DNA of 64,000 bases from Desulfuribacillus alkaliarsenatis (GCF_001730225.1 NZ_MIJE01000031.1:124001-188000); one strand, 5' to 3'; positions 26,624 to 36,056 are shown, numbered from the stretch's first letter. Numbers and translations: made by a program. Notes: generated by a model not told the origin, from the letters alone.

Positions 26624-26715
26624 AAGGGTGTCTAAAATATGTCTATTGCTACAAACACCATGATATATAACCACTTTATTTGTACGCAATTTTCCATTAC
26701 TTTTAGACTACCCTT
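26624..26715. repeat. Imperfect terminal inverted repeats, possible MITE or IS remnant
   Basis: AAGGGTGTCTAAAA (26624-26637) is matched in inverted form by TTTTAGACTACCCTT (26701-26715), with one extra base and 63 bases between. The end sequence resembles the GGGTGTCT-type termini of some DDE insertion sequences. No transposase is present. It lies in the 295-base gap 26461-26755 between the kinase and SLH genes, where I see no gene; it could instead be a long hairpin after the SLH gene. Confidence 0.4.
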
Positions 26716-26755
26716 AGATAAAAATTTGCATTTTATTATTCTGTTAAAATTTACT

Positions 26756-29700
26756 TTATTGCTCGATTAAAAAGTAATCACGAGACGCTTCTTCAATATC
26801 AATATACGCCCAGTGTGTTGTTTGAACATCTGTAAAGCTTGGTGTCATCACTCCTGAATAGGATGGACGCTCAAACATTAAATTGATTACTTTGACAGCC
26901 TCTGCACGAGTTAAATTATCGTTCGGTCGGAATTTCCCGTCTTCATATCCATTTACAATATTTTGCGACTTCACGGCAGCAATCTCCTTCACTGCCCAGT
27001 GTTCCGCAATATCTGGGAACGCTTTTGCACTTTCTGCTTCTGACAGTAATGCTAGTTGTTGATAACGAGCAATAACCGTTACCATTTCAGCTCGTGTAAT
27101 TGGTGCTGATGGGTTAAATGCACCCGTTGCATCACCTAGCATGAAGCCTTCTTGCTTAACAAATGCAATGGCATTTGCCGCCCAATGCGATGAAGCTACA
27201 TCTTTAAATGGATCATGCGTTACTTGTTGTGTGTCATCATAACGTAGGTTTCTCGCAACCATCGCTGCTATTTCAGCACGAGTTACAGCGTTCGCTGGTC
27301 TAAATGTTCCATCCTCGTACCCTTTAATATAGGCTCCAAAATAACTATCTTGCCAGCCTTCCATTTCAAGAATAGAGAATGTACTAAACTTCGTCACACC
27401 AAATTCTAATCCAAGTTGACCTTGCTTGTATTCTACAACTCTAGGAATTAATAACTCTTTATCTCCATCACTATGTTCTACGAAGATAATTAGTTTATTA
27501 AGGTATTCTTGACGCTCTTGTGCATTCGTTGGTAATTCCACATCACGTAATGGTAACGTTAATGTGACTGGGCGACTTTGTAAGTTAGTCTCAATTGTCA
27601 TCGGACGAGCAACGACATTTACATCTCTTCCTCTAGCAACTGATTGGACAGACCGTTCTACCCTTGCACGCTCTTCTACCAATTGACGCTCTCCTACTTC
27701 TTTAACTGGCACTAAACGGAAGTATAAATCATTTGCTACTCCGTCAAGTGAACTGCTTGGAATTAAGATACGTACATTGTCAGTAAGCACCTCTAAGTTA
27801 ACACTCTGTGCAGAAATTTCTTGTACAGATTGTAATTCAACATTTACTTCGACTTGCGAAACTTCATCGTTCGCATCTGGAATAACAATTCTTGCAATGT
27901 TTCTTTCTGAATTGACTGCAGTTTGTACAGCCTCTCTAGCTTGATCGACAGTTAATGATACACTATCATGCTTGGAGCCATTAGCTTGTGTCTCTCTTGA
28001 GATTGGAATTCTTGTTGCTACATCGCTTCCTGTAATACCATCTACTTCTACATCGACAGTAATTACTTCTGTTGCAGGTGTTGTTGTACCGTCATCATCT
28101 GTAGGAGGTACTGTACTACCACCATCATCTCCTGAACTATCGTCATCATCTGCTGGAGGTGCCGTGTATCCAGGTACCGTAATTTCTGTAATTGCTCCTG
28201 CTGGCGTATCTCCATCTTCTGCTACCCTTACTTCATATGTGCCTGGTGCTAGACCTGTAATTTCATTCGCTCCTGTTGGTACTGATACCCAGGCTCCACT
28301 TGGTTGTAGGCGGTATTCTAACGCATCACTTACACCCGTAATTTGACCATCATCATTCGCTGATGTTGTTGGGGCTACTGCAGTCAGCCCAGTTGGTGCT
28401 GCTGGTACTTCTGGCACTACTATTTCTGTAATTGCTCCTGCTGGCGTATCTCCATCTTCTGCTACCCTTACTTCATATGTGCCTGGTGCTAGACCTGTAA
28501 TTTCATTCGCTCCTGTTGGTACTGATACCCAGGCTCCACTTGGTTGTAGGCGGTATTCTAACGCATCACTTACACCCGTAATTTGACCATCATCATTCGC
28601 TGATGTTGTTGGTGCTACTGCTGTTAAACCTGTTGGAGCTGCTGGTATTTCACTAACTTTTGCAAACGTGAAATACTGTAGTTCTGAACTGTCTACCGTT
28701 ATCTCACCATGTTCATCCAATTTACGAGCAGATGTTGGATTAGCAAATGTTGTTCCATCTGTACTTGTCACTAAATAAATATCACCGAGATCTTCTGTTC
28801 CATCCAATTTCAATGTTACATCTGTATCTGTCCAATTCGTCTTCTCGACTTTATACACACGTTCCATTCGGTTCAATGGTGCACTTGTATCTGGTTCTTC
28901 AATCGTACTCACAATATAATTAGCGTCTTCACCATTATCACTAAACACGAAGAAAGATAAATCAGAGTCGATATTATTAGCATTCTCAGCATTTGTTGCT
29001 GCAATACTATCACCTAATGCAATCGTTACATTTGTACCGTTCGCTTGAGATTTCGATTGTTTTTGTAGCAATCCACTATCATCATCACGACCGATACCTG
29101 TAATGCGGTGTCCGTAGCCATCATTACTAGCCGATGTCCACATTGTAGTTGTACCGTTACTAGCAACATAGTTACTATCCAACGTAAGACCATATTTTAA
29201 AGCTAGATAACTGTTCACTCTTAGCTTTTCATCTGGATCAAGTTCACGACTGTAAACAATCACCTCAGAAATTAACCCATTGAATACGCTATTATGACCT
29301 GCTCCTATATAATAAGGAGTTATCCCCCCTGCACCCCCAAATTGCACTCCTGGTAATTCATCTCTTTCACCTATTTGAACACCATTTAAAGCTACAGTTA
29401 ATTCATTAGTTGTTCTAACTACATTTAAAAGATCTGCGTTTCCTAAGCTAAAACCTGAATCAACACTAACTTTTTGAGTATCTTCATTCACAGATGCACC
29501 TAGAGAAACTCGAATTAAATCTGATCTAAATATATCAACTACTTGTTGAGCGTCTCCGCCTTCTCCACCAAAATTCCATGGGAACCCATTCATAGTTACC
29601 CCTTGCTTTGGTCCTTGAATCGAGAATACCTCTCGGGCAGTATCAGTTATATCAAAAGGAATTCGAGTATAGTATCTGCCAACTTCCATGCCACCATTGA

Positions 29701-32700
29701 AGTTAATCGCATCCGCTATAAAATCATTTTGGGCATCAATAGGATTCCAATTAACTGATCCGACTGAGTCATCTAATGAAGCTATTTGTGTACCGTCTCC
29801 CAAAACCTTATTGTTCTCAATATCTACCCATGAAATCAATCCTGTACTAACTCCACCTGGGTATGCTGACACTATTGGTGGTCCTGGTGGTCCTGACACT
29901 TGCTGCCACCTTAAATACGGATATCCATCATTCATATGACCAACCATACCCCAAATATCTATGAAATCCCATTCAGGTGTATAAGTACCTTGAATTTTCA
30001 TATCATTTGTTGATGTTGGAATACCTTTACCTGTATCTTCTTGACCTGTTGTTTCTTCATCGTAGTAGCTATCATTTACCGTACCACCACTGTTGTCTCC
30101 GATTAATCCTCCGACATTCGTAGTTCCAGTAACTGATCCTGCCGCATACGTATTTGTTATCTCACCGTCGTCATTATATCCAATTAATCCTCCAATATTG
30201 CTATTACCTTCAACTGAACCTAGTGCATACGAATTCGTAATAGATCCCTCGTCATTCTCTCCAACTAATCCTCCGATATTATCCCAACCTAAAACTGAAC
30301 CTGTAGCATACGATTCGGTAATCGTTCCTCCTACATTATGTCCGATTAACCCCCCTGCGTAATCTCTTCCAGGCGATCCTGCTGGAACTGTTGCAAACGA
30401 CCTCAACACTGTTCCATTGTTATATCCGACTAAACCACCGATATAAGCCGCACCTTCAATGGCTCCATCTGGTTCACCTGTAACGCTACAATGAATAATC
30501 GTACCGCTATTCGATCCGACTAAACCACCTACTCTTAAGTTTCCTTCTACGCCATCCTCATCTAAAACGACATGGACATCGCTAAGGATACCTGCTTCAC
30601 CGACTTGACCGAATAAACCTACACCACTTGTAGCAGCACTTCTGTCGATAAATAAACCTGTAATCGATTGACCATCTCCATTAAATGAGCCTTGGAATGG
30701 ATCGTCTGAGTCTCCGATTGGATCCCATCCGTTTGGTGGATCTACATATTCTGAATCAGCTAAATCAATGTCATTCCCTAATTTAAAATGTTTATCCGCA
30801 TGTTCTAATCCCAAATATTTACGTACATTATCTAAGTGTTCTGGTGTTGTAATGATCCACGGATCATCCGCTGTACCACTTCCACTTGCGAAATCAGAAG
30901 CTGTAACTTCAACTGTAAAGCTATCTAATTCCGTTCCATCATGTTTAATGGTAATTGTTCTAGTTCCTACTTCTGTTCCATAGAACGTTATTTGTCGTAG
31001 TGCTGCTTGAATCGCATCAAAATCAGCTGGATCTGTAGAAAGTGATAGTACCCCTGTTCCAGCATCATAGGATGAACTAACGCCAGTTACTGCGGGTACT
31101 GCTAATATATCTCCATCTTCAAAACCACCTGTTATTTCTACTGTAAAGTCTCCAAGCACCTCTCCATCTGTTCCTACAACCGATACACTAGGAGCAATTT
31201 GCTTTGCTTGCTCTCCTTGAACATAAGAAACATTAAATGCACGTGTAACACCGAAGCCATCTGTTGGTGTCACTCTTACATCCACATCTCCATGTAAATT
31301 TAACGAACCCGTTCCATATTCGACGATATAGCCTGAAACTTGATAAAAGTCAAAGTGTGCGATCCAACTACCGATATATCTACTCATTGCTATATCGCGC
31401 GCAAACACTTGAGGTTGCCCGAGCATCCAGTTGCTATATCTACTTTCAACAGGAGTTCCTGTAAGGTAATTCCCTGTGAAAAATTGGTCATTTTCTTCTG
31501 GACCTGTCTCCCAATGGAATGCTCCGTTACCAGCAGGCCAAACGGCACGGTTTTGGGCGCCAATCCAGCTAAATAACCCTGAGTCACCTAAAACATTAGC
31601 ATTGATTACACGACTTGTAATAAACGCATTTTCAGCTGCTGAGGTAACTGTTGCTAAATAACCTTGTTCGCCTAATACTTGATTTCCTTCTGCTGCTGTT
31701 TTCGCAGTGTTCCAACTAAATGCCCAAAATCCTCCATATACTTCCTCATATAAATGCCCTGTGCCACGGAAATACTTTTTATCGCCGATACTTCTTAAGT
31801 CAATTGAGATTTTTACATCTCCTGCTGTATTAGAGCTATATTCGATTTGGCGTAACTCCGCTTGAATTGCAGCAAAAGCATCTGCTCCAGTAAAACCTGA
31901 ACTGCTAATTTCATCACTTACAATCGTTAAAACTCCTGTTGACGAATTGTATGTTGAAGTTACATTTGCACCAGATGGAGCTGATAACGTATCTCCAGCA
32001 GTTGCATCAAACCCTTCTGCTATCCTAACTTCAAAGGTAATCCTTTCACCATCAGCAATATCATTCTTAATAGCAGGATCACCTGCAAGTACCACACCAG
32101 GTGCAACCAATTCTGAACCAGCCGCCGCAAACTCAATTGTTGTACCAGGTAAGTCTGTTAACCCCAGATCAGCAAAATCTGCAGTTACATCAACAGTAAC
32201 CGTACCGTGTAAGTTTAACGGCGTATCACCGTATTCTACGATATAGGCAGAAGCATAATTGTAGGCTTCATAATATGTCCACCCTTGACCAAAGCTTACA
32301 TTATGACGAATTAGAGAAAGATATTTCCCGTTAACCAATGGATGAGTAGGATACCAAGTGAGTGCTCCAATTTCAACCGAGTTACCCGTCTCAGGTCCAG
32401 TCTTCCAACGATAATCATGTGATATTAAATCCAGATTATCGTTTTCCGCACCTATCCACGCACTATTATACGTATGGAAATCGTCTGACCCTCCACCTGT
32501 ACCAAGTACGTTTTGAACAATAAATTGTTGTTCATCACCAGAAGTAACTGTAGCTAAATAACCTGCTAGACCAATTACATTTTCTTCAGCTGCATCATCT
32601 CTTGCATCTTCCCAGCTAATTGCTCCATATAAATCTAGAGCACCAGTATACCCTTCATAAACTTCCTCATACAAATGCCCTGTTCCTGGAAAATACTTCT

Positions 32701-33211
32701 TACTCCCAATACTCTCCAAAGCAATCTCAATAGTTCTTTCGCCTTCTACTGGTACTGGATTCGTATTGTGATATGTAACTTCCTGTAAAGCCTCCTGAAT
32801 CGCATTAAATGCATCTGTTCCAGTAAATCCACCACTAACTTCACTTGCGATTGTTAGTACTCCTGTTGCCCCGTCATACGTTGAAGTAACTCCGGCAACA
32901 GAAGGCTCAGACAACTCATCCCCCGCCGCAGCATTCGTAATCCTCACATTAAACGTAATTACATCACCGTCTGCAACATCATCGAAATCCACTCCTGATA
33001 TTGCTGTTATCGTTGCATTAGGAGCAATTGCTACTGCACTTCCACCTGCCGCATATTCTGTAGAAGCTCCTGGCAGTCCTCCTAAGCCTGGATCTGCACC
33101 TGCCAATGCTACTGACGGAAAGGCTCCTGCAAGTAGTGACCAGAGCATGACAAAGACTAAAAATCTAGACAATCCTTTCCTCATGCTTTGCAATCTTTTT
33201 TGTTTCAACAT
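26756..33211 (-). CDS. Giant SLH-anchored surface protein with lectin-like and GLUG repeats
   Basis: The product has about 2150 residues. Start is ATG 33211 or GTG 33220, behind GGGAGAGAAG. A signal peptide ends near residue 40 (AGAFPSVALAGA). Two C-type-lectin-like domains (about 173-330 and 480-635; EEVYEGYTG...ISWEDARD, HTYNSAWIGA...WKTGPE...YIVEYG) alternate with cadherin-like strands. GLUG motifs follow (about 897-1060, repeated GGLIG/VGYN), then a LamG/DUF8202-like region (about 1110-1350), two 80-residue repeats, a Ser/Thr/Asp linker and three SLH domains (about 1953 to the end, with GYEDGTFRP and TRAE motifs). SLH domains bind pyruvylated wall polymers. It is probably an adhesin; its ligand is unknown. 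The promoter carries the shared SARP-like site. Confidence 0.92.
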   Translation of the reverse strand: MLKQKRLQSMRKGLSRFLVFVMLWSLLAGAFPSVALAGADPGLGGLPGASTEYAAGGSAVAIAPNATITAISGVDFDDVADGDVITFNVRITNAAAGDELSEPSVAGVTSTYDGATGVLTIASEVSGGFTGTDAFNAIQEALQEVTYHNTNPVPVEGERTIEIALESIGSKKYFPGTGHLYEEVYEGYTGALDLYGAISWEDARDDAAEENVIGLAGYLATVTSGDEQQFIVQNVLGTGGGSDDFHTYNSAWIGAENDNLDLISHDYRWKTGPETGNSVEIGALTWYPTHPLVNGKYLSLIRHNVSFGQGWTYYEAYNYASAYIVEYGDTPLNLHGTVTVDVTADFADLGLTDLPGTTIEFAAAGSELVAPGVVLAGDPAIKNDIADGERITFEVRIAEGFDATAGDTLSAPSGANVTSTYNSSTGVLTIVSDEISSSGFTGADAFAAIQAELRQIEYSSNTAGDVKISIDLRSIGDKKYFRGTGHLYEEVYGGFWAFSWNTAKTAAEGNQVLGEQGYLATVTSAAENAFITSRVINANVLGDSGLFSWIGAQNRAVWPAGNGAFHWETGPEENDQFFTGNYLTGTPVESRYSNWMLGQPQVFARDIAMSRYIGSWIAHFDFYQVSGYIVEYGTGSLNLHGDVDVRVTPTDGFGVTRAFNVSYVQGEQAKQIAPSVSVVGTDGEVLGDFTVEITGGFEDGDILAVPAVTGVSSSYDAGTGVLSLSTDPADFDAIQAALRQITFYGTEVGTRTITIKHDGTELDSFTVEVTASDFASGSGTADDPWIITTPEHLDNVRKYLGLEHADKHFKLGNDIDLADSEYVDPPNGWDPIGDSDDPFQGSFNGDGQSITGLFIDRSAATSGVGLFGQVGEAGILSDVHVVLDEDGVEGNLRVGGLVGSNSGTIIHCSVTGEPDGAIEGAAYIGGLVGYNNGTVLRSFATVPAGSPGRDYAGGLIGHNVGGTITESYATGSVLGWDNIGGLVGENDEGSITNSYALGSVEGNSNIGGLIGYNDDGEITNTYAAGSVTGTTNVGGLIGDNSGGTVNDSYYDEETTGQEDTGKGIPTSTNDMKIQGTYTPEWDFIDIWGMVGHMNDGYPYLRWQQVSGPPGPPIVSAYPGGVSTGLISWVDIENNKVLGDGTQIASLDDSVGSVNWNPIDAQNDFIADAINFNGGMEVGRYYTRIPFDITDTAREVFSIQGPKQGVTMNGFPWNFGGEGGDAQQVVDIFRSDLIRVSLGASVNEDTQKVSVDSGFSLGNADLLNVVRTTNELTVALNGVQIGERDELPGVQFGGAGGITPYYIGAGHNSVFNGLISEVIVYSRELDPDEKLRVNSYLALKYGLTLDSNYVASNGTTTMWTSASNDGYGHRITGIGRDDDSGLLQKQSKSQANGTNVTIALGDSIAATNAENANNIDSDLSFFVFSDNGEDANYIVSTIEEPDTSAPLNRMERVYKVEKTNWTDTDVTLKLDGTEDLGDIYLVTSTDGTTFANPTSARKLDEHGEITVDSSELQYFTFAKVSEIPAAPTGLTAVAPTTSANDDGQITGVSDALEYRLQPSGAWVSVPTGANEITGLAPGTYEVRVAEDGDTPAGAITEIVVPEVPAAPTGLTAVAPTTSANDDGQITGVSDALEYRLQPSGAWVSVPTGANEITGLAPGTYEVRVAEDGDTPAGAITEITVPGYTAPPADDDDSSGDDGGSTVPPTDDDGTTTPATEVITVDVEVDGITGSDVATRIPISRETQANGSKHDSVSLTVDQAREAVQTAVNSERNIARIVIPDANDEVSQVEVNVELQSVQEISAQSVNLEVLTDNVRILIPSSSLDGVANDLYFRLVPVKEVGERQLVEERARVERSVQSVARGRDVNVVARPMTIETNLQSRPVTLTLPLRDVELPTNAQERQEYLNKLIIFVEHSDGDKELLIPRVVEYKQGQLGLEFGVTKFSTFSILEMEGWQDSYFGAYIKGYEDGTFRPANAVTRAEIAAMVARNLRYDDTQQVTHDPFKDVASSHWAANAIAFVKQEGFMLGDATGAFNPSAPITRAEMVTVIARYQQLALLSEAESAKAFPDIAEHWAVKEIAAVKSQNIVNGYEDGKFRPNDNLTRAEAVKVINLMFERPSYSGVMTPSFTDVQTTHWAYIDIEEASRDYFLIEQ
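28181..28660 (-). repeat. 240-bp tandem duplication inside the SLH gene
   Basis: Two copies (28181-28420 and 28421-28660) are identical over about 190 consecutive bases apart from one base near the end, then diverge at the junction. Each encodes 80 residues beginning AAPTGLTAVAPTTSANDDGQ. The high identity points to recent duplication or gene conversion. Confidence 0.95.
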
Positions 33212-33284
33212 TTTACACACTTCTCTCCCTTCATGTCTTCAATTTTTAATGTACAAGCTTCGCCTTCTTCGGTGTCCATAACTC

Positions 33285-33317
33285 AATATATCAAACTAGT
33301 CTGACAAAAATCTGACA
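33285..33317 (-). promoter_or_regulatory. SARP-type operator and -10 of the SLH gene
   Basis: On the minus strand TGTCAGA at 33311-33317 and 33300-33306 (11-bp period, same TTTT spacer as before the sortase gene) is followed after exactly 9 bases by TATATT (33285-33290). The leader to the start codon is about 60 bases. The rest of the gap 33318-33514 shows no gene or clear element. Confidence 0.7.
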
Positions 33318-33514
33318 ATATCAATCTAAACTAATTTATACAGAATTTGAAGCAGCGTAACTTTGTTGACACTAACAAGGCGACATAAGCCTCAGGGAAT
33401 ATGATTTGAGGAGAAGTGATTAAACCAAGATAGATTTCTAACTAGGGGAGTTTGTTTTCAAAAATTGGGGAAAGGAGTTTGTTAAGCTGAATTACTATAC
33501 AAGCCTTGCATCGG

Positions 33515-34096
33515 TTACATTCTTTTCGTATTGCTCTGAAGTTTTTTAAAGAATCCTACCATCCATAAAGTTAGTCCCACAAGTAGAAAGAAAAAACTAG
33601 CGTAAATACTAATCCACTTTAGCAAAGTAAATACAGGAGTGAGTTCGGCAATAATTGGTGTTGTCTTTGGATAGCGAGCCATTACAATTGATGCGCCAAT
33701 ATTTTCTAAGAAATCAAAGCCTACCCCCACAAATGGCAACAGATGGATACGACGCCAACGACTTTCTATAGATATTCTCTGATATACGAACGTTAGTGCA
33801 GCGATCAGGAATACTCCATATACGATTGGCCATATCACATCAAAGGTAAAGCGGGAGCTAATATAGTAGACTCTTCCTTGTTCGCCATAGGCTTCTGCAA
33901 TCTCATAGAGAATGCTAGCTGTATAGTAAAAAGAAGTGTCAGGGGATGACTTTGTCCCTGTTACCTCATATGAGTGTTCAGCTACCTGAGGTAACACTAA
34001 AATCATAAATAACACAAATATAATGGCTACAGCTAAAAAAATCTTTACATTGATGTTTCGGTAGCACCATTCTGATATTTTTTTCATTTTGGTCAT
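33515..34096 (-). CDS. Hypothetical membrane protein with four spans
   Basis: I do not recognise this protein. From the ATG at 34096 (AAAGGTG about 10 bases upstream; a longer frame starts at 34138) it has 193 residues. Hydrophobic spans lie near 18-38, 93-112, 128-146 and 157-180, with a 45-residue outside loop after the first. Basic residues at both ends suggest both termini are inside. No catalytic motif is visible. It stands alone between the SLH gene and a small secreted protein gene. Confidence 0.75.
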   Translation of the reverse strand: MTKMKKISEWCYRNINVKIFLAVAIIFVLFMILVLPQVAEHSYEVTGTKSSPDTSFYYTASILYEIAEAYGEQGRVYYISSRFTFDVIWPIVYGVFLIAALTFVYQRISIESRWRRIHLLPFVGVGFDFLENIGASIVMARYPKTTPIIAELTPVFTLLKWISIYASFFFLLVGLTLWMVGFFKKLQSNTKRM

Positions 34097-34228
34097 AATC
34101 GTATTCACCTTTCCTAGTTCGCACATACTTCCACACACTAATCTCTACTTTCAAAAGTCCTTTAAATTAAAGCTTAACTTTTAAGCTCTATATAAATATT
34201 CGCTATCCTTCAATCGTTTCCTTTCGAT

Positions 34229-34275
34229 AATAAAACGTGTCCACAGTTTGCTATTAAAGCGACCGCAGACACGTT
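34229..34275 (-). terminator. Terminator after the 34328 gene
   Basis: AACGTGTC (34234-34241) and GACACGTT (34268-34275) form an 8-bp stem with a 26-base loop, followed on the minus strand by TTTTATT. The loop is long, so it may be a weaker or composite structure. Confidence 0.55.
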
Positions 34276-34327
34276 CTATTTTTCTTATTCAATTATTCCT
34301 TATATATTTCAGCTTTTATATTTCTCT

Positions 34328-34777
34328 TTACCAACCTCTTGCCTGCCCTCTCATTTGATTATATACAGGCTCACCTCTATGCTCACCTGTACTTAATTCT
34401 GCTGGATTTGCATTGGCTCTTGGTGCTGGTGCTTTCGTTAAGTTAGCTGTTATTTTTTCGCGAACGTCTTCAACTATACAAGTTTCTCCCATGTTTTCTG
34501 TTTTAAATTCTACTACTGCGTCAATAAGTGTGCTTTCGGAAACACCTTTTTGTTCAGCAATCTCTACCATTGAAAGCCCTTGACTACGAAATTGACGAGC
34601 TTCAAACGGGTCAATTGCTAGAAAGTCTGTAATGAAGTGTTTAGTAACTCCTTGCCCTAGTCCTTCGCCTGTCATGTTTTTCCCTACAGGTTCTGCTCCT
34701 GCTGCGAAGGCCGTACCTACTAATAGCATTGCACTTGCAGCCATCGCGATAACGATTTTTGTTGCCTTCTTTTTCAT
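34328..34777 (-). CDS. Small secreted protein, function unknown
   Basis: The product has 149 residues with a clear signal peptide (MKKKATKIVIAMAASAMLL..., cleavage near AFAAGA). The mature part is soluble; residues 68-90 (GLSMVEIAEQKGVSESTLIDAVVEF) look like the small helical module found in several secreted Bacillota proteins, where a similar 'GLSxxEIAxxKGxxxxxLxxAI' repeat occurs. The tail is Asn/Pro/Gly-rich. The ribosome binding site (AGGAGAG) is good. Upstream lies a promoter with four evenly spaced heptamers, so the gene is probably under response-regulator control. The role is unknown. Confidence 0.75.
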   Translation of the reverse strand: MKKKATKIVIAMAASAMLLVGTAFAAGAEPVGKNMTGEGLGQGVTKHFITDFLAIDPFEARQFRSQGLSMVEIAEQKGVSESTLIDAVVEFKTENMGETCIVEDVREKITANLTKAPAPRANANPAELSTGEHRGEPVYNQMRGQARGW

Positions 34778-34818
34778 AATAAATCTCTCCTTTATTCATG
34801 AATTTTTCTTGCACTGTA

Positions 34819-34873
34819 ACTGTACAGAAAAGATATCAAGAAATTATCAGAGAGATATTAAGAACATATCAAG
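34819..34873 (-). promoter_or_regulatory. Four direct heptamers, 11-bp period, with -10 of the 34328 gene
   Basis: On the minus strand four heptamers like CTTGATA (plus-strand TATCAAG at 34834, 34845, 34856, 34867; variants TATCAGA and TATTAAG in the middle) recur at exactly 11 bp. Nine bases after the last comes TACAGT (34819-34824), a fair -10. OmpR/PhoB-type and SARP regulators bind such repeats. The heptamer differs from the TGTCAGA of the surface operons, so another regulator is likely. Confidence 0.6.
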
Positions 34874-34952
34874 AATTGTAAAATCCCAGCAAATATAGTG
34901 CAAATATTACCCTATCAACTATTCAATAGTTCTAGTAAAAGTTCATTAAACA

Positions 34953-36038
34953 TCACCCGAAACAAATTCCCACAGATTCTGCAGCATGAACGAGTTCACC
35001 ATCAGGATCCACTTTCTTAAGCTGACTAACTGCTGACTCTAGGGTTACACCTACGATGTCTGTGCCTTTTAGTGCTACCATTTGCCCAAATTTATCTTGT
35101 GCTACTAAATCAACACCACCGACTCCATAGCGTGTACTGAGAATGCGATCAAATGCCGTCGGTGATCCTCCTCGTTGCAAGTGACCTAGCACTGTGACAC
35201 GTGTTTCCATACCTGTACACGCCTCAATCGCTTCGCCGATTTGATTACCAATTCCACCAAGACGGATAGAGTCGTGACTTTCTTTGACAACACGTTGAAC
35301 CACCAGCTCACCGTCTTTAATCGTAGCTCCTTCAGCTACTACCACAATACTAAATTTCTTGCCTTTGCTTGCGCGCTCCTTAATTTTGGCACATGCGCCC
35401 TCAATGGTGAATGGTTTCTCTGGGATTAAAATCACGTCGGCTCCACCTGCAATTCCAGCGTGTAGGGCAATCCAGCCCGCATAGCGTCCCATAACCTCTA
35501 GTACCATTACACGGTGATGTGACTCAGCAGTTGTATGTAACTTATCTATGGCTTCAGATGCCGTTGTTAAGGCTGTATCAAAGCCAAAGGTCGTATCTGT
35601 AGCCGATAGGTCATTATCTATAGTTTTAGGTATACCTACTACAGGCAAACCTTTTTGGTAGAATTCATTGGCAATCGCCAAGCTACCATCTCCCCCTATA
35701 ACTACGAGAGCGTCAACACCTAGCTCTTGAAGGTTGGCAATAGCTTGTTCAGAGACGTCTTTAAATACGAGTTCCCCGTTTTCTTTGACAGCGTAGCGAA
35801 ACGGGTTATCACGGTTGGTTGTACCTAAGATAGTGCCTCCCCTATGAAGGATTCCCGAAACCTCTTGCTCTGTTAGCAACCTATATTCTTTTTTAATCAT
35901 GCCTGCAAAACCATTGATAAATCCAACTACTTCATAGTTATATTGACGAATAGCTGTTTTTACTACAGCACGGATGACTGCGTTAAGACCTGGGCAGTCG
36001 CCACCACCAGTTAATACTCCGATACGTTTAATTTTCAT
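34953..36038 (-). CDS. pfkA: 6-phosphofructokinase, group III type
   Basis: The enzyme phosphorylates fructose 6-phosphate to fructose 1,6-bisphosphate in glycolysis. The 361-residue protein has GGGDCPGLNAVIR (11-23), GGDGS (115-119), PKTIDND (137-143), MGRYAGWIALH and HLQRGGSPTAFDR. Gly118 at the position that separates ATP (Gly) from pyrophosphate users (Asp) predicts ATP use, although Lys138 in PKTIDND is the residue seen in pyrophosphate enzymes; this Gly/Lys mix marks group III enzymes. AAGGGGATAG lies before the ATG. It follows topB closely on the same strand. ATP as donor is inferred. Confidence 0.92.
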   Translation of the reverse strand: MKIKRIGVLTGGGDCPGLNAVIRAVVKTAIRQYNYEVVGFINGFAGMIKKEYRLLTEQEVSGILHRGGTILGTTNRDNPFRYAVKENGELVFKDVSEQAIANLQELGVDALVVIGGDGSLAIANEFYQKGLPVVGIPKTIDNDLSATDTTFGFDTALTTASEAIDKLHTTAESHHRVMVLEVMGRYAGWIALHAGIAGGADVILIPEKPFTIEGACAKIKERASKGKKFSIVVVAEGATIKDGELVVQRVVKESHDSIRLGGIGNQIGEAIEACTGMETRVTVLGHLQRGGSPTAFDRILSTRYGVGGVDLVAQDKFGQMVALKGTDIVGVTLESAVSQLKKVDPDGELVHAAESVGICFG

Positions 36039-36056
36039 AAGAACTATCCCCTTGTG

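Noticed and set aside
31390-31587. Minus-strand ORF within the second lectin-like domain of the SLH gene
   Set aside because: It lies fully inside the large gene in another frame and has no support of its own.
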